Assembly: GCF_037055275.1 (NCBI RefSeq)
Contig: NZ_CP146343.1
Span: 320,001 to 384,000, forward strand
Source: Pseudomonas sp. ML2-2023-3
GTDB taxonomy: Bacteria > Pseudomonadota > Gammaproteobacteria > Pseudomonadales > Pseudomonadaceae
Direction: 5' to 3'
DNA: 64,000 bases
Part shown: in pieces, positions 40,869 through 52,233 of the stretch
Position numbering within the stretch: position 1 is the first letter of the stretch
How the letters are laid out: the number at the start of each line of letters is the position of its first letter
The notes under the pieces: generated by a model
What the model was told of the DNA's origin: nothing
The model's database searches: none
What the model saw: the letters and a program-made list of their open reading frames with translations, nothing else
Program-made: the position numbers and the translations under genes

Positions 40869-42434
40869 ATGTACCGTCGGCTGGCCCAACTGCTGGGCAA
40901 TATAAGCGTCAATCGCAAACTCAGCCTGGGCTTCGGGCTGGTACTGGTGCTGACTCTGCTGATCGCCGCAACGGGCTGGAATGGCCTGATGTCGGTGATC
41001 GACAGAGGCGACAAACTGGCCAATATCTCGAAAATCATCGGGCTGACCAAAGACCTGCGCATTGCCCGCCTTGAATACGAACGCCATCCGGGAGAAGACA
41101 CACTGGCCGGTGTCACCGGCCAACTGAGTGCACTGGACAACGCGCTGGAGCAGTCACACAAACAGCTGGTATCGCCCGACGACCTGGTGCTGGTCGAGCA
41201 GCAACTCAATGCCGTTACCGAGTACAAACGCGCCTTCACCGATCTCATCCAGGGCTCCCGCCCCGAACAGGCCGTTGAGCGCATGCACCAGCAGGGCGAT
41301 GTCCTGATCGAGCAGAGCCAGAAGCTCTCGGCACTGCAGACAGCCAAACGCAACAGCGAAAGCCATCAGGCCACGACCCTGTTGATCAGTTGCGCGCTGC
41401 TGGCGCTGGTGCTGGGAATGATCGCCGCCTGGGTCATTACCCGTCAGATCGTGATCCCGCTGCAACGCACGCTCAAGACCGTTGAGCGCATCGCGGCCGG
41501 GGATCTGACCCAAGACCATCACACCGACCGCCGCGACGAACTGGGGCAGCTGCAGCAAGCCATACAACGGATGACCCAAGGCCTGCGCGAGTTGATTGGC
41601 GGGATCAGCGATGGCGTGACTCAAATCGCCAGTGCAGCGGAAGAACTCTCGGCGGTCACCGAACAAACCAGCGCGGGGGTTAACAGCCAGAAAGTCGAAA
41701 CCGATCAGGTCGCCACGGCCATGCACGAAATGGCCGCCACCGTTCAAGAGGTGGCGCGCAATGCGGAAGAAGCCTCCGAGGCGGCTGTCGCGGCTGACCA
41801 GCAGGCCCGCGAGGGCGACAACGTGGTCGCGCAAGCCATCGCCCAGATCGAGAAGCTGGCCATTGAAGTCGGCCATTCCACCGATGCCATGGGCCATCTG
41901 AAACGCGAAAGCGACAAGATCGGCAGCGTGCTGGACGTGATCAAGTCCGTCGCCCAGCAAACCAACCTGCTGGCCCTCAACGCCGCCATCGAAGCGGCAC
42001 GGGCCGGTGAGGCCGGTCGTGGTTTTGCGGTCGTGGCCGACGAGGTGCGCAGCCTGGCGCAGCGCACGCAAAAATCCACAGAAGAAATCGAAGAGTTGAT
42101 TGCCGGTCTGCAAAGCGGCACCCAGCAGGTGTCCAGCAGCATGGACAACAGTCGTGCCCTGACAGACAACAGCGTTGAGCTGACCCGCCGTGCGGGCGAG
42201 TCACTGGGCAACATCACCCGTACGGTGTCGACGATTCAGGGGATGAACCAGCAGATCGCAGCCGCCGCCGAGCAGCAAAGTGCGGTGGCCGATGAGATTA
42301 ACCGCAGCGTGTTGAATGTGCGTGATGTGTCAGAGCAAACCGCCGCCGCGAGCGAAGAGACTGCGGCTTCGAGCATTGAACTGGCGCGGCTGGGCACGCA
42401 TCTTCAGGCATTGGTTGGACGGTTCAAGGTTTGA
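40869..42434 (+). CDS. Methyl-accepting chemotaxis protein with shortened sensor, paralogue of its neighbour
   Basis: 521-residue receptor. The first 70 residues and everything after TM2 align without gaps to the upstream receptor, and the signalling domain is nearly identical. The sensor (about 37-170) is 117 residues shorter: the middle of the HBM domain, including the LLLQAR..RGY motif, is missing. What remains is the size of a single four-helix bundle. KDLRIAR at about 61-67 is kept in both. AAGGAG lies before the ATG. Likely a tandem duplicate that lost one sensor module; what it senses is unknown. Confidence 0.88.
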   Translation: MYRRLAQLLGNISVNRKLSLGFGLVLVLTLLIAATGWNGLMSVIDRGDKLANISKIIGLTKDLRIARLEYERHPGEDTLAGVTGQLSALDNALEQSHKQLVSPDDLVLVEQQLNAVTEYKRAFTDLIQGSRPEQAVERMHQQGDVLIEQSQKLSALQTAKRNSESHQATTLLISCALLALVLGMIAAWVITRQIVIPLQRTLKTVERIAAGDLTQDHHTDRRDELGQLQQAIQRMTQGLRELIGGISDGVTQIASAAEELSAVTEQTSAGVNSQKVETDQVATAMHEMAATVQEVARNAEEASEAAVAADQQAREGDNVVAQAIAQIEKLAIEVGHSTDAMGHLKRESDKIGSVLDVIKSVAQQTNLLALNAAIEAARAGEAGRGFAVVADEVRSLAQRTQKSTEEIEELIAGLQSGTQQVSSSMDNSRALTDNSVELTRRAGESLGNITRTVSTIQGMNQQIAAAAEQQSAVADEINRSVLNVRDVSEQTAAASEETAASSIELARLGTHLQALVGRFKV

Positions 42435-42450
42435 CAGCCTTGTAACCCTG

Positions 42451-42474
42451 TGTGGGAGCGGGCTTGCTCCCACA
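42451..42474. repeat. Short family 1 REP palindrome
   Basis: TGTGGGAGC / GCTCCCACA with a 6-base centre, between the convergent receptor and transporter genes. May act as a terminator for both. Confidence 0.7.
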
Positions 42475-42483
42475 CATTCAGAA

Positions 42484-43218
42484 CTACAGCACCTGACGCA
42501 AGAACGCCTGGGCGCGCAGGTCTTTGGGCGAGGTGAAGAAGTCTTCCGGGGCGGAGTCTTCCAGCAGCTTGCCATGGTCGAAGAACAGCACGCGGTTCGC
42601 CACTTCGCGGGCAAAGCCCATTTCGTGGGTCACGCAGACCATGGTCATGCCTTCGCGGGCCAGGGTCTTCATCACGTCCAGTACTTCGCCGACCATTTCC
42701 GGGTCGAGCGCCGAGGTGGGCTCGTCAAACAACATCACCTTGGGTTCCATCGCCAACGCACGGGCAATCGCAACGCGCTGTTGCTGGCCGCCCGAGAGGC
42801 GCGACGGGTACTCGTTGGCCTTCTGCCCGATACCCACCTTGTCCAGTAATGCGCGGGCCTTGGCTTCACGTTCGACCTTGCCACGCTTGCGCACAACCTT
42901 TTGTGCCAGGCACAGGTTTTCCAGCACGGTCATGTGCGGGAACAGGTTGAAATGCTGGAACACCATGCCGACTTCACGCCGATAGGCATTGACGTCGGTT
43001 TTGGGGTTGGCCAGGTCCAGGCCGTCGATGCTGACGGAGCCCGAATCGAAGTCTTCCAGGCCATTGAGGCAGCGCAGGAAGGTCGACTTGCCAGAGCCCG
43101 ACGGGCCGATCACCACCAGTACTTCGCCCTGGGCGACAGTGGTGCTGACGTTGTCTACCGCACGAACGATGTGGCCGCGGGTGTCGAAGACTTTTACCAG
43201 TTCGCGAACTTCAATCAC
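42484..43218 (-). CDS. Polar amino-acid ABC transporter, ATP-binding subunit
   Basis: HAAT-family importer ATPase of 244 residues. Walker [11 protein letters not shown]-loop [12 protein letters not shown], signature LSGGQQQR, Walker B VMLFDEP with TSALDPE, and H-loop VTHEMG. I place the start at the GTG at 43218 ([14 protein letters not shown] follows), which overlaps the permease stop by 8 bases and has GGAGG 10 bases upstream. A TTG 7 codons earlier is possible. Substrate not determinable; HAAT proteins carry Glu/Gln/Asp, basic amino acids or related compounds. Confidence 0.92.
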   Translation of the reverse strand: MIEVRELVKVFDTRGHIVRAVDNVSTTVAQGEVLVVIGPSGSGKSTFLRCLNGLEDFDSGSVSIDGLDLANPKTDVNAYRREVGMVFQHFNLFPHMTVLENLCLAQKVVRKRGKVEREAKARALLDKVGIGQKANEYPSRLSGGQQQRVAIARALAMEPKVMLFDEPTSALDPEMVGEVLDVMKTLAREGMTMVCVTHEMGFAREVANRVLFFDHGKLLEDSAPEDFFTSPKDLRAQAFLRQVL

Positions 43219-44173
43219 TTTGCGCGAGCCTCCGCTCAAGCCGGCTGGCGAAATGCGACAGCGGCAGGTTGATCAACAGGTACAGGCCCGCTACGCAGAA
43301 CAGGATTTCGAACGGCGAAAACGAGGTGGTGATGACCTCACGGCCACTTTTGAGCAGTTCGGTAATGGCGATCACCGACACCAGCGAGGTGTCCTTTACC
43401 AGGCTGATAAATTGCCCGGCCAATGGCGGCAGCACACGTTTGAACGCTTGCGGAAGCACCACATGGCGCATCGACTGGCTGCTGTTGAGGCCCAGCGAGC
43501 GCGCCGCTTCGTTTTGCCCGCGGGCAATGGACTGCACGCCCGAACGAATGATTTCGGCCACGTACGCACCGGTGAACAGCGACAGCGCGGCAGTACCGGC
43601 AAACTCGCGGGACAGGTTGAGCACCGTGCCAATGAAGAAGTAGAAGATGAAAATCTGTACCAGCAACGGTGTACCGCGTACCAGTTCGACGTACAGCGTC
43701 GAGAGGTCGCGCAGGGTCGGGTTGTTCGACAGTCGGCACAGGCCGGTGGCCAGCCCGATGATCAAACCCAATACGCCAGACACCAGCGACAGCCAGACAG
43801 TGGTCCACAAGCCCCAGAGCAGCGGTCCTGCGGCCCAGTGGCGGTTCACGCCAATGACATCGCCTTCATCGACCTCGTCGCCTTCAGCCAGTTGCAGGCT
43901 GTTGTCGGCAACGGTTACGCGTTGTTCTTTGCCATCTTCGCCACGCAGCACGACTTCGGCAGTGTCGCCCTTGCGTACCAGTTCGATGATGGTCGAGCGT
44001 TCAGCTGCCCGCTGGGCTTCTTCGGCCTGATAGGCGAAGTACTGCGGAACACGGTTCCAGCGCCATTCGTAAGACATCAGCGAAGTGGCGTAATACAACG
44101 CACCCGCCAGACCGATGAGCACCAGCACGGTCAATACGTGCCAGGGCCACTGGACTTTTTTTTGTTTGATCAC
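43211..44173 (-). CDS. Polar amino-acid ABC transporter permease with extra periplasmic domain
   Basis: 320 residues, GTG start. TM1 at about 11-31. An unusual hydrophilic stretch at about 34-115 ([19 protein letters not shown].., [14 protein letters not shown]) has a small beta-domain character. It is followed by the usual HAAT permease core with [11 protein letters not shown] and the EAA loop [22 protein letters not shown]. Ordinary family members are about 220-240 residues, so the N-terminal insert is the odd part. Lies between the binding protein and the ATPase. Confidence 0.9.
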   Translation of the reverse strand: MIKQKKVQWPWHVLTVLVLIGLAGALYYATSLMSYEWRWNRVPQYFAYQAEEAQRAAERSTIIELVRKGDTAEVVLRGEDGKEQRVTVADNSLQLAEGDEVDEGDVIGVNRHWAAGPLLWGLWTTVWLSLVSGVLGLIIGLATGLCRLSNNPTLRDLSTLYVELVRGTPLLVQIFIFYFFIGTVLNLSREFAGTAALSLFTGAYVAEIIRSGVQSIARGQNEAARSLGLNSSQSMRHVVLPQAFKRVLPPLAGQFISLVKDTSLVSVIAITELLKSGREVITTSFSPFEILFCVAGLYLLINLPLSHFASRLERRLAQSD

Positions 44174-44210
44174 TTTCAGGTTCCACGTTTTGTGTCGCTA
44201 GGGAGGCCGT

Positions 44211-44264
44211 CATCGCGGGCAAGCCCACTCCCACACAGGGCGCGGGAGCGGGCTTGCCCGCGAT
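44211..44264. repeat. REPIN, family 1, between binding-protein and permease genes
   Basis: Two inverted REP copies (CATCGCGGGCAAGCCCACTC.. and GCGGGAGCGGGCTTGCCCGC) only 5 bases apart. In RNA this forms a long hairpin 14 bp past the binding-protein stop. Confidence 0.88.
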
Positions 44265-44277
44265 TGATCAATCAGCC

Positions 44278-45075
44278 TTATTCCATGTCTTTGAGCCAGG
44301 CGGTGTCTTTGAACCACTTGTCATGGATGCGATCGTAAGTGCCGTCTTCGTGGATCTGGTGCAGGAAGTTGTTGATGAAGTTGATGCTGTCGTAGTCGCC
44401 TTTCTTCAGACCAAAGGCCAAAGGCTCGTAGGTGAACGGCTTGTCGAGGAACACCAGCTTGCCGTTACCGAACTTGTTAACCGCTACAACGTTGTATGGG
44501 GCGTCGTAGATAAAGGCATCAGCCTTGCCGTTGACGACGTCCAGAACACCTTCAGGCTCGTTGTCGTAGCCGTGGTACTGGGCTTTTGACATCAGTTTGC
44601 GAGCAACGATTTCACCCGTGGTGCCAATCTTGGACGTCAGGCGGTATTGCGGGTCGTTGAGGTCTTTGTACGATTTGACCTTGTCTTCCAGCTCTTTGCG
44701 AATGAGCACGGTCTGGCCCACTACGATGAAGGGTTCGCTGAAGTTCAGGCGCAGGTTGCGTTCCTGGGTCAGGGTCATGCCGCTGCCGATCATGTCGAAC
44801 TTGTTGGTCATCAACGCCGGGATGATGCCGTCATAACCGGTGGAAACCAGCTCCAGCTTCACACCCATGGCCTTGGCCATCGCTTTGAGCAGGTCAACTT
44901 CAAAACCAATGATCTGGCCGCGTTTGTTGGTCATTTCAAATGGCATGTAGGTTGGGTCCATGCCCACCTTCAGAGTGCCGCGTTTGACCGCGTCATCAAT
45001 TGCGCCTGCATGGGCTGCGCTGATCGCCAGTAATGCAGTCACACCGCACAGCAGTTTCGACACAAACTTCTTCAT
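44278..45075 (-). CDS. Polar amino-acid ABC transporter, periplasmic binding protein
   Basis: Family 3 solute-binding protein, 265 residues. Signal peptide MKKFVSKLLCGVTALLAIS.. with AHA cleavage near residue 23. Signature GFEVDLLKAMAKAMGVK and the DGIIPALMTNKFDMIGSGMTLTQER block, with Arg in TQER as amino-acid carboxylate ligand, plus KIGTTGEIVARKL. The ATG at 45075 has GGGGGAG in front; the GTG just before it is too near. First gene of the three-gene operon. Confidence 0.92.
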   Translation of the reverse strand: MKKFVSKLLCGVTALLAISAAHAGAIDDAVKRGTLKVGMDPTYMPFEMTNKRGQIIGFEVDLLKAMAKAMGVKLELVSTGYDGIIPALMTNKFDMIGSGMTLTQERNLRLNFSEPFIVVGQTVLIRKELEDKVKSYKDLNDPQYRLTSKIGTTGEIVARKLMSKAQYHGYDNEPEGVLDVVNGKADAFIYDAPYNVVAVNKFGNGKLVFLDKPFTYEPLAFGLKKGDYDSINFINNFLHQIHEDGTYDRIHDKWFKDTAWLKDME

Positions 45076-45236
45076 CACAACTCCCCCTCACCTACTCAAT
45101 TAAGGCGTTGGCCAACGGCAGGCTCGATTCAAAAAGCCAATACAGCCGGGCACTCACCCATTCGAAAACGGATGCTAACTCACTGAGGGTTATGAGACGA
45201 GTTTTGCGAGAGAAAAGCACTATAGGCCGCAGGAAC

Positions 45237-45330
45237 TGTAGTCGCTGCCGAAGGCTGCGAGGGGGGGGCGTGGTACCTTTGGAGAAACGGGTTGCTACGC
45301 AACCCTTCGCAGCCTGCGGCAGCGACTACA
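45237..45330. repeat. REP-type inverted repeat, family 2
   Basis: Arms TGTAGTCGCTGCCGAAGGCT and the complement of GCAGCCTGCGGCAGCGACTA, with an inner CGGGTTGCTACGCAACCC hairpin shared with the copies at 56517 and 58573. Confidence 0.85.
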
Positions 45331-45334
45331 AAGC

Positions 45335-45360
45335 AAAAGCCCCACCGAGGTGGGGCTTTT
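45335..45360 (-). terminator. Intrinsic terminator of opgGH
   Basis: Perfect 12-pair stem AAAAGCCCCACC / GGTGGGGCTTTT with a 2-base loop, 8 bp past the opgH stop. Confidence 0.85.
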
Positions 45361-45367
45361 ATATCAA

Positions 45368-47920
45368 TCAGGTAGCAGGCTGTAGCGGCAAAAACGGTGC
45401 GTGAGGGTCAGCGGCAACCGACTCACGCCAGGCGTTCAGCCAGCCTTCGTGACCTTCGTTCCACACCAGCGCGTGCAAGCGGGCCAGGGCAACAGGGTCG
45501 CTCAAGAGCTCCATGCGCTCTTTGTCGCTGACACCCTGAGGACCCACCTTGAGTGCGTGACGCACACGTTCAGTACGCAGCCATTCAATCGGCTCGGCCT
45601 CACGGTGACGCGACGTCGCAAGGGCACAGGCCAGTGCGTTCTGCTGTGGATCAACCACGGCCCGCACAAAACCGTCATGCAGTGCATGGTAGCGGTTTTC
45701 GTGGGTGTATTCGGCTGTGGCCGACAATTCACGGGGTGGTGCGTATTCCTCAGGAATCAGGAACAGGCTTTCATCGCGAGTCTTGAGGCCCAGTTTGACC
45801 CGGCTGGAGATCACCGACACCGGAATCGACAACATCAGCGAACCGACAATCGGCACCAGCCACCACAAAAAGCTCGGGTTCAACCACAACACCAACGCAG
45901 CCCAGGCCGCACCCAGCAGGGTTTGCGGACCATGACGGCGCACCGCTTCGCTCCACGGCGTGGAGTCATCGTCACGCTGTGGCGAATTCCAGGTCGCCGC
46001 CCAGCCCAGGAACGCAGCCAGTACAAAGCGGGTGTGGAAGATCATGCGCACAGGTGCCAGCAGCATCGAGAACAGCATCTCCAGCAGCATCGACAGCGTG
46101 ACCTTGAACTTGCCACCAAACTCTTTCGCGCCCTTGGCCCAGATCAGGATGATGCTCAGCAGTTTAGGCAGGAACAACAGCACGATCGTGGTCGAGAACA
46201 GCGCCACGGCTTTATCCGGGTGCCATTGCGGCCACAGCGGATACAACTGGCGCGGTTCCATGAAGTACTGCGGTTCCATCAGCGTGTTGACTGCCAGCAA
46301 GGCGGTCGACAGCAACAGGAAGAAGAACCACAACGGCGCAGACAGGTAAGACATCACGCCCGTGAGGAACACCGCACGGTGTACCGGGTGCATGCCCTTG
46401 ACCAGGAACAGGCGGAAGTTCATCAGGTTGCCGTGGCACCAGCGACGGTCACGCTTGAGTTCGTCCAGCAGGTTCGGCGGCAGTTCTTCATAGCTGCCCG
46501 GCAAGTCGTAGGCAATCCACACGCCCCAACCGGCACGGCGCATCAACGCGGCTTCAACAAAGTCGTGAGACAGGATCGCGCCCGCAAAAGCACCTTTACC
46601 CGGCAACGGCGCCAAAGCGCAGTGTTCGATAAACGGCTTCATGCGGATGATTGCGTTGTGGCCCCAGTAGTGGGATTCACCCAACTGCCAGAAGTGCAGA
46701 CCGGCAGTGAACAGGGGTCCGTACACCCGCGTCGCAAATTGCTGCATGCGCGCATACAAGGTGTCCATGCCCGATGCTCGCGGCGCGGTCTGGATGATCC
46801 CGGCGTCTGGCGTGGCTTCCATCAAGCGCACCAGGCTGGTCAGGCATTCACCGCTCATCACGCTGTCCGCGTCGAGCACCACCATGTACCTGTAATCACC
46901 GCCCCAGCGACGGCAGAAGTCGTCGAGGTTGCCGCTCTTGCGCTTCACACGACGGCGACGACGGCGATAGAAAATTCGCCCGAAGCCTTCTGTTTCGCGG
47001 CACACATCCAGCCAGGCCTGTTGCTCGGCAACACAGATGTCAGGATCGTTGCTGTCACTGAGGATAAAGAAGTCGAAGCGATCCAGATCGCCGGTCGCGG
47101 CAACCGACTCGTAGGTGGCGCGCAAACCTGCAAAAACACGGGTGACATCTTCGTTGCAGATCGGCATCACCAGCGCAGTACGTGCCTGTTCAGGGATTGC
47201 CTCATTCCCGGCGCTTTTGCCGGAAATACGGTACTTGTCGTGGCCGGTCAGCAGCTCCAGAAAGCCCATCAAGGCCGTCCAGAAACCCGCCGATACCCAG
47301 CAAAACAAAATCCCGAACAGAATCAGGATGCTGGTCTGCAAGGCATACGGCAGCACTTGTTGCGCCGTTTGCATCAACGGCTGGTGCAGCACCTCTTCAA
47401 GGTCGACAAACGCCCAGCCCTGGTACGGCATGATGCCTTTCATGTACCAGCCGGCAACGATGGTCTGACCCAGCATCAAGACCAGCAGGATGTAACGGCG
47501 GATCGAACCCACCGTACGCCAGCGGGCATGGGGTAATACACGCTCGTCGATTTTCGGCGCAGGCGGATTGCTGCGACCGGTCAGGCGCCGCCAGCCACGG
47601 ACCAGAATGTTGGTGCGCCACGGCTCGGGCACCACCTTGGTGCGACGAATCGGCGGCGTGGCCTTGAGCATCACCCGGCCGCTGGCATCGAGGGCGAGCA
47701 TTTCTGCTTCCTCAAGCTCTGCGGCCGACGTCAGGTTCAGACGCGTGCCCACCGAGGCCTGCGCGGCCTCAGTAGCATCGACATCGGCCTGCGTGGACAG
47801 ACGCGCATGCAACTCGGCGAACGAGGTGCAGCTCGCAAGGTCCGCGCGCTGCTCATCGCTCAGTGGCAGATGCGCCAGGTACTCGCTGAGCGAGGCTGGC
47901 TGGGGCTGAGCATTACTCAT
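45368..47920 (-). CDS. opgH: Membrane glucosyltransferase for osmoregulated periplasmic glucans
   Basis: GT2 enzyme (also mdoH) that makes the beta-1,2-glucan backbone from UDP-glucose and moves it to the periplasm. 850 residues. N-terminal cytoplasmic part, two spans (about 143-160 and 195-217), a central catalytic domain with [24 protein letters not shown] and the R/QxxRW-like block [10 protein letters not shown], then five or six C-terminal spans. The start overlaps the opgG stop by 8 bases (ATGAGTAA), so translation is coupled. Confidence 0.96.
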   Translation of the reverse strand: MSNAQPQPASLSEYLAHLPLSDEQRADLASCTSFAELHARLSTQADVDATEAAQASVGTRLNLTSAAELEEAEMLALDASGRVMLKATPPIRRTKVVPEPWRTNILVRGWRRLTGRSNPPAPKIDERVLPHARWRTVGSIRRYILLVLMLGQTIVAGWYMKGIMPYQGWAFVDLEEVLHQPLMQTAQQVLPYALQTSILILFGILFCWVSAGFWTALMGFLELLTGHDKYRISGKSAGNEAIPEQARTALVMPICNEDVTRVFAGLRATYESVAATGDLDRFDFFILSDSNDPDICVAEQQAWLDVCRETEGFGRIFYRRRRRRVKRKSGNLDDFCRRWGGDYRYMVVLDADSVMSGECLTSLVRLMEATPDAGIIQTAPRASGMDTLYARMQQFATRVYGPLFTAGLHFWQLGESHYWGHNAIIRMKPFIEHCALAPLPGKGAFAGAILSHDFVEAALMRRAGWGVWIAYDLPGSYEELPPNLLDELKRDRRWCHGNLMNFRLFLVKGMHPVHRAVFLTGVMSYLSAPLWFFFLLLSTALLAVNTLMEPQYFMEPRQLYPLWPQWHPDKAVALFSTTIVLLFLPKLLSIILIWAKGAKEFGGKFKVTLSMLLEMLFSMLLAPVRMIFHTRFVLAAFLGWAATWNSPQRDDDSTPWSEAVRRHGPQTLLGAAWAALVLWLNPSFLWWLVPIVGSLMLSIPVSVISSRVKLGLKTRDESLFLIPEEYAPPRELSATAEYTHENRYHALHDGFVRAVVDPQQNALACALATSRHREAEPIEWLRTERVRHALKVGPQGVSDKERMELLSDPVALARLHALVWNEGHEGWLNAWRESVAADPHAPFLPLQPAT

Positions 47921-49604
47921 CGGCTGGCAACTGGTAGCTCCAGGTCTCGGTCAACACTTTTTCAGTCTTCACCGGTTCTGGAGTGGCTGCAGGCGCTTGG
48001 GCCGCAGGGGCCTTGGCGTCCTTGGCCACGTGATCTTTCTTCTCGTGTGCCTTGGCCACAGGGGCTTGCTCGATGTCCTGAACCAGCGCTGCGCGCATCT
48101 CTGTGGACTTGCTCGGATCCTTGATTTTCATCCGCAGCGTCAAGCGCCAGCCCTTGGTTTCAGGGTTGTAACGCACGTTGTTCTCAACCAGTTCGGCGTT
48201 GTCACCGACACTGACCTGACTGCGTACCGGGGTGTTTTCTGGCAAGGCCTTGAGCGACGGGCCTTCGAAGTCCACCAGATACGCAACGCTGCCGTCTGGC
48301 TGACGGATCAGGTTCGATTGCTTGACGTCGCCGGTCGAGCGCAGGGTTTGTTTGACCCAGGCGCTATCCGTTGGATGCAGGGCAGCTTCGTCCAGGGTCC
48401 AGTGCATGCGGTAAGCGAAATCAAACGGTTTGAGCGGCTCTGGCAGTGTTTCCGGGCTCCAGAACGCAACGATGTTGTCGTTGGTTTCATCGGCGGTCGG
48501 AATTTCTACCAGGTCAACGGAGCCTTTGCCCCAGTCACCCTGCGGTTCGATCCAGGCGCTTGGGCGCTTGTCATAGTTGTCGTCCAGGTCTTCGTAGTGG
48601 CTGAAGTCACGGCCACGTTGCAGCAAACCAAAGCCGCGCGGGTTTTCAACCGAGAAGTTGCTGACGGACAAGTGTTTCGGGTTGTTCAGCGGACGCCAGA
48701 TCCACTCGCCGTTGCCGGCATGAATGGCCAGACCCGACGAGTCGTGCAACTCGCGACGGTAGTTCAGGACTTTGGACGGTTGGTTAGCGCCGAACAGGAA
48801 CATGCTGGTCAGCGGAGCAATGCCCAGCTTGCCAACCTTGTCACGCAGGAACATTTGCGCTTTGACGTCCACGACGGTGTCAACACCAGGGCGCAGGGTA
48901 AAGCGGTAAGCACCGGTAGCCCGTGGCGAGTCCAGCAAGGCGAAGATCACTAGGTGCTTGTCGTTAGGCTTGGGTTTTTCGATCCAGAATTCGGTGAAAC
49001 GCGGGAACTCTTCACCCGACGGCAATGCAGTGTCGATCGCCATACCACGGGCCGACAGGCCGTAGATCTGGTCCTTGCCCACAACGCGGAAGTAACTCGC
49101 GCCGAGCATGGTCATGATTTCGTCCTGTTTATCCGCCTTGTTGATCGGATACAGCACGCGGAAACCCGCCCAACCGAGGTTCTCGGTAGCTTTTGGATCA
49201 AACTGGACATCACCGAAATCGAAACGACTGGCGTCGTACTTGATTTCTTCAACCGTGGTGGCCGTCACTTCGTTGATTTTCACCGGCGTGTCGAAATGCA
49301 TGCCCTGGTGATAGAAGGACAATTTGAACGGGGTTTTATCGCCCGCCCACTGGGCCTTGTCACGGTTGAATTGAATCTTCTGGTAGTCCGCGAACTTCAT
49401 GTCGCGGAACTCTTTTGGCAAATTGCTGCGTGGCGCTTGGTATTTCTGTTCGGCGAGGGTTTTAGCCTCAGCCGCCACGTCATCCAGACTGAATGCCCAC
49501 AGTTGACCCGCACCGAACAAGCAAAAGAGCGCAGAGCCCGTCACCAGTGCGTTGCGTAACCGCTTGGCAGACATTTTTGGTGCATTAAATGGACTAACAA
49601 TCAC
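47913..49604 (-). CDS. opgG: Periplasmic glucan biosynthesis protein OpgG
   Basis: Periplasmic protein (also mdoG) that branches or trims the glucan made by OpgH. GTG start at 49604 ([19 protein letters not shown] follows) with GAGG 7 bases upstream. The signal peptide ends at LWA, about residue 38. Blocks [34 protein letters not shown] and [12 protein letters not shown] are typical. An Ala/Lys/Pro-rich insert near the C-terminus ([20 protein letters not shown]) is not part of the core fold. 563 residues. Confidence 0.94.
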   Translation of the reverse strand: MIVSPFNAPKMSAKRLRNALVTGSALFCLFGAGQLWAFSLDDVAAEAKTLAEQKYQAPRSNLPKEFRDMKFADYQKIQFNRDKAQWAGDKTPFKLSFYHQGMHFDTPVKINEVTATTVEEIKYDASRFDFGDVQFDPKATENLGWAGFRVLYPINKADKQDEIMTMLGASYFRVVGKDQIYGLSARGMAIDTALPSGEEFPRFTEFWIEKPKPNDKHLVIFALLDSPRATGAYRFTLRPGVDTVVDVKAQMFLRDKVGKLGIAPLTSMFLFGANQPSKVLNYRRELHDSSGLAIHAGNGEWIWRPLNNPKHLSVSNFSVENPRGFGLLQRGRDFSHYEDLDDNYDKRPSAWIEPQGDWGKGSVDLVEIPTADETNDNIVAFWSPETLPEPLKPFDFAYRMHWTLDEAALHPTDSAWVKQTLRSTGDVKQSNLIRQPDGSVAYLVDFEGPSLKALPENTPVRSQVSVGDNAELVENNVRYNPETKGWRLTLRMKIKDPSKSTEMRAALVQDIEQAPVAKAHEKKDHVAKDAKAPAAQAPAATPEPVKTEKVLTETWSYQLPADE

Positions 49605-49835
49605 GAGCAAACCTCGCCGAAAACAGATGATGAAACCAACGGCCAGCGATCTAAATGCCAGGTTGGCGAGCACTGTTCCGACCGTCAAAGGAATGAATGA
49701 TTCCCCAGACGCGTCGGATTAGTCTCTGTGTAGCGCAGGATTATCTAGTAGCCCGCGTGACAACGCATCTACTGTCAGCAAGTATTTCTCGCTAAAACCG
49801 CCTGTTTTCAGACGAAAACGCGGTTTTTAAGGGTT

Positions 49836-50273
49836 TTAGATTTGTAACAGAAATGTCACAGGGCCATCATTGACCAAATGCACCTGCATATCGGCCCCAA
49901 AACGACCTGATTCTACTGTCGGGTGAAGACGTCTGGCCTCTCCCAGCAGATGATTGAACAACGCCTCGGCCAACGCAGGAGGGGCCGCCGTGGAGAAGCC
50001 GGGGCGCAGGCCACTTTTGGTGTCTGCCGCCAGGGTAAATTGCGATACCAGCAGCAAACCACCGCCAATATCGGCCAGCGAAAGGTTCATTTTGCCTTCG
50101 GCATCGCTGAACACCCGGTAGTTGAGGAGCTTGTGCAACAACTTGGCGGCGCTTGCCTCGGTATCACCGGGTTCGACGGCGACCAGCACCAGCAAACCCT
50201 GGTCGATCGAGCCGACTATCTCCCCCGCGACCTCAACCCGCGCCCCACTGACACGCTGCAACAACCCCCTCAT
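49836..50273 (-). CDS. dtd: D-aminoacyl-tRNA deacylase
   Basis: Hydrolyses D-amino acids, and Gly from tRNA-Ala, off mischarged tRNAs. 145 residues. [23 protein letters not shown] (about 77-99) and the C-terminal NDGPVTF carry the cross-subunit Gly-cisPro motif of the active site. The start overlaps the pip stop by 4 bases. Confidence 0.96.
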   Translation of the reverse strand: MRGLLQRVSGARVEVAGEIVGSIDQGLLVLVAVEPGDTEASAAKLLHKLLNYRVFSDAEGKMNLSLADIGGGLLLVSQFTLAADTKSGLRPGFSTAAPPALAEALFNHLLGEARRLHPTVESGRFGADMQVHLVNDGPVTFLLQI

Positions 50274-51241
50274 GCTTCGTCCGGTTGCAAGTTGAGCAGG
50301 CTGCGGGCCATTTGCTCGGTGGCGCGTACCAATGCATCGGTAATCCCGGGTTCGGAAGCGACGTGTCCGGCTTCACGAATGATCTGCAGCTCACTGCCAG
50401 GCCAGGCCTGATGCAGCTCCCAGGCGTTATCCAGCGGGCAAATCATGTCGTAGCGACCATGCACGATGACCGCCGGCAGATGGGCAATCTTGTACATGTC
50501 ACGCAGCAGCTGATTGGGCTCCAGGAACGCGTTGTTCATAAAGTAGTGGCATTCGATGCGGGCAATGGACAGTGCCCGGTGCGGGTCACAGAAGCGCTCG
50601 ACCACTTGCGGGTTTGGCCGCAAGGTAGCCGCACGGCCTTCCCAGGTCGACCAGGCCTTGGCCACGTGCATCTGGGCAATCTGGTCATTGCCTGTCAGGC
50701 GCTTATGAAAGGCACTCATCAGGTCATGACGCTCATCCGGCGGGATTGGCGCTATGTATTCCTGCCAGTAGTCCGGAAAGATCCGGCTGGCACCTGCCTG
50801 ATAGAACCATTCGATTTCTTGAGGACGAGCCAGAAAGATCCCGCGCAGAATCAGCCCGTGCACCTTGTCCGGATGGCTTTGCGCGTACGCCAGTGACAGG
50901 GTCGAGCCCCACGAGCCACCAAACAGCACCCACTTGTCGATGCCCAGGAACAGGCGGATCCGTTCCATGTCGGCAACCAGGTCCCACGTCGTGTTGCTGT
51001 CCAGACTGGCGTGGGGGGTTGAACGCCCGCAACCGCGCTGATCAAAGGTAATGATGCGGTACAGGCCCGGATCGAAGTAGCAGCGGCTGTTGGCATCGCA
51101 GCCCGAACCCGGTCCACCGTGGACAAACACCACTGGCAGGCCGTCTGGCGAACCGCTCTCGTCAACGTAAAGCACATGCGGGCCATCGACTGCCAGTTCA
51201 TGCCGGGCGTAGGGTTTGATCTGCGGGAACAAGGTCTGCAT
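50270..51241 (-). CDS. pip: Proline iminopeptidase
   Basis: Alpha/beta-hydrolase that releases N-terminal proline from peptides in the cytosol. HGGPGSGCD oxyanion motif (about 40-48), nucleophile in [13 protein letters not shown] (Ser near 110), [12 protein letters not shown], and GRYDMICP with the late Asp. The catalytic His is in EAGHVAS. 323 residues. GGAGTGCGTA precedes the ATG. Confidence 0.94.
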   Translation of the reverse strand: MQTLFPQIKPYARHELAVDGPHVLYVDESGSPDGLPVVFVHGGPGSGCDANSRCYFDPGLYRIITFDQRGCGRSTPHASLDSNTTWDLVADMERIRLFLGIDKWVLFGGSWGSTLSLAYAQSHPDKVHGLILRGIFLARPQEIEWFYQAGASRIFPDYWQEYIAPIPPDERHDLMSAFHKRLTGNDQIAQMHVAKAWSTWEGRAATLRPNPQVVERFCDPHRALSIARIECHYFMNNAFLEPNQLLRDMYKIAHLPAVIVHGRYDMICPLDNAWELHQAWPGSELQIIREAGHVASEPGITDALVRATEQMARSLLNLQPDEA

Positions 51242-51355
51242 TACGCACTCCGGGAGGTCGGGATAATGTTGCCTCTGGCATCATAAACCCGATTGGGTGC
51301 AATGAGCATGCCCTTAAAAACACTGTGGTTGAATATCGGGCTGTTGCTTAAACCC

Positions 51356-51406
51356 TGTGGGAGCGGGCTTGCCCGCGATGGCATCGCGGGCAAGCCCGCT
51401 CCCATA
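51356..51406. repeat. REPIN, family 1, after hutG
   Basis: TGTGGGAGCGGGCTTGCCCG and its inverted copy almost touch, forming a near-perfect hairpin of about 24 pairs. It lies 10 bp past the hutG stop and may end the hut transcript. Confidence 0.88.
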
Positions 51407-51415
51407 CAACCCGAC

Positions 51416-52222
51416 TCAGCCCTTGGAGTATCGCTGCTGGCCCCACTCGATAATCCGCGCCAGCAACTGCTTGAGCACCACCTGGGTCGGTGCCGCAAGG
51501 TCTTCGCGATAGTTGAACGGCTCGAACTCTTCCATATAAGTGCACTGGGCCAGTTCCAGCTGCACGGCATGGATGTTGTCCGCCGGACTGCCGTAGTGAC
51601 GAGTGATATGACCGCCCTTGAAGCGTCCGTTCAGGATGTGGCTATAGGCCGGATGCTCGGCACAAATGGCTTCAAGGTCGCGGGCCAGGGTCGGATCGCA
51701 ACTGGCACCATTGAAAGTGCCCAGGTTGAAGTCCGGCAAGCGCCCGTCAAACAGGTGCGGTACGCAAGAACGGATGGAGTGCGCATCAAACAGCAGCGCA
51801 TAGCCAAACTCGTCCTTCAGGCGCTTGAGTTCCTGCTCCAGGGTCAGGTGGTAGGGTTTCCAGATCTGCTCCAGATACGTTGCACGCTCTGCGGCAGAAG
51901 GCACCTGCCCTTCGCGAAACAATGGCACACCGTCGAACAGCGTGGCCGGGAACAGCCCGGTGGTCGCACCTACATACATCGGCGCATCGTCCTGCGGGCG
52001 ATTGAGGTCGATCACAAAGCGCGAATACTCCGCCGCCAGGGTGCTGGCACCCAGTTCGGCGGCAAACTCATAGAGCCGCGGGATATGCCAGTCGGTATCC
52101 GGCAGGCTTTGCGCTTCGGGGATCAGCCCGGCCTTGACCGCAGGTGTCAGCTTCAAGCCTGCATGGGGCATGCTGATCAGCAATGGCACACGGCCTTGTT
52201 TGAATGTCAGAACCTTGTCCAC
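51416..52222 (-). CDS. hutG: N-formylglutamate deformylase
   Basis: Last step of the five-step histidine route: N-formylglutamate to glutamate and formate. 268 residues, GTG start with AGGAGA upstream. Blocks SMPHAGLKL, TDWHIPRLYEFA, FVIDLNRPQDD, LFDAHSIRS and KGGHITRHYG contain the metal ligands. Pairs with HutF, which makes its substrate. 11 bp after hutI. Confidence 0.95.
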   Translation of the reverse strand: MDKVLTFKQGRVPLLISMPHAGLKLTPAVKAGLIPEAQSLPDTDWHIPRLYEFAAELGASTLAAEYSRFVIDLNRPQDDAPMYVGATTGLFPATLFDGVPLFREGQVPSAAERATYLEQIWKPYHLTLEQELKRLKDEFGYALLFDAHSIRSCVPHLFDGRLPDFNLGTFNGASCDPTLARDLEAICAEHPAYSHILNGRFKGGHITRHYGSPADNIHAVQLELAQCTYMEEFEPFNYREDLAAPTQVVLKQLLARIIEWGQQRYSKG

Positions 52223-52233
52223 AAGCTTTTCTC

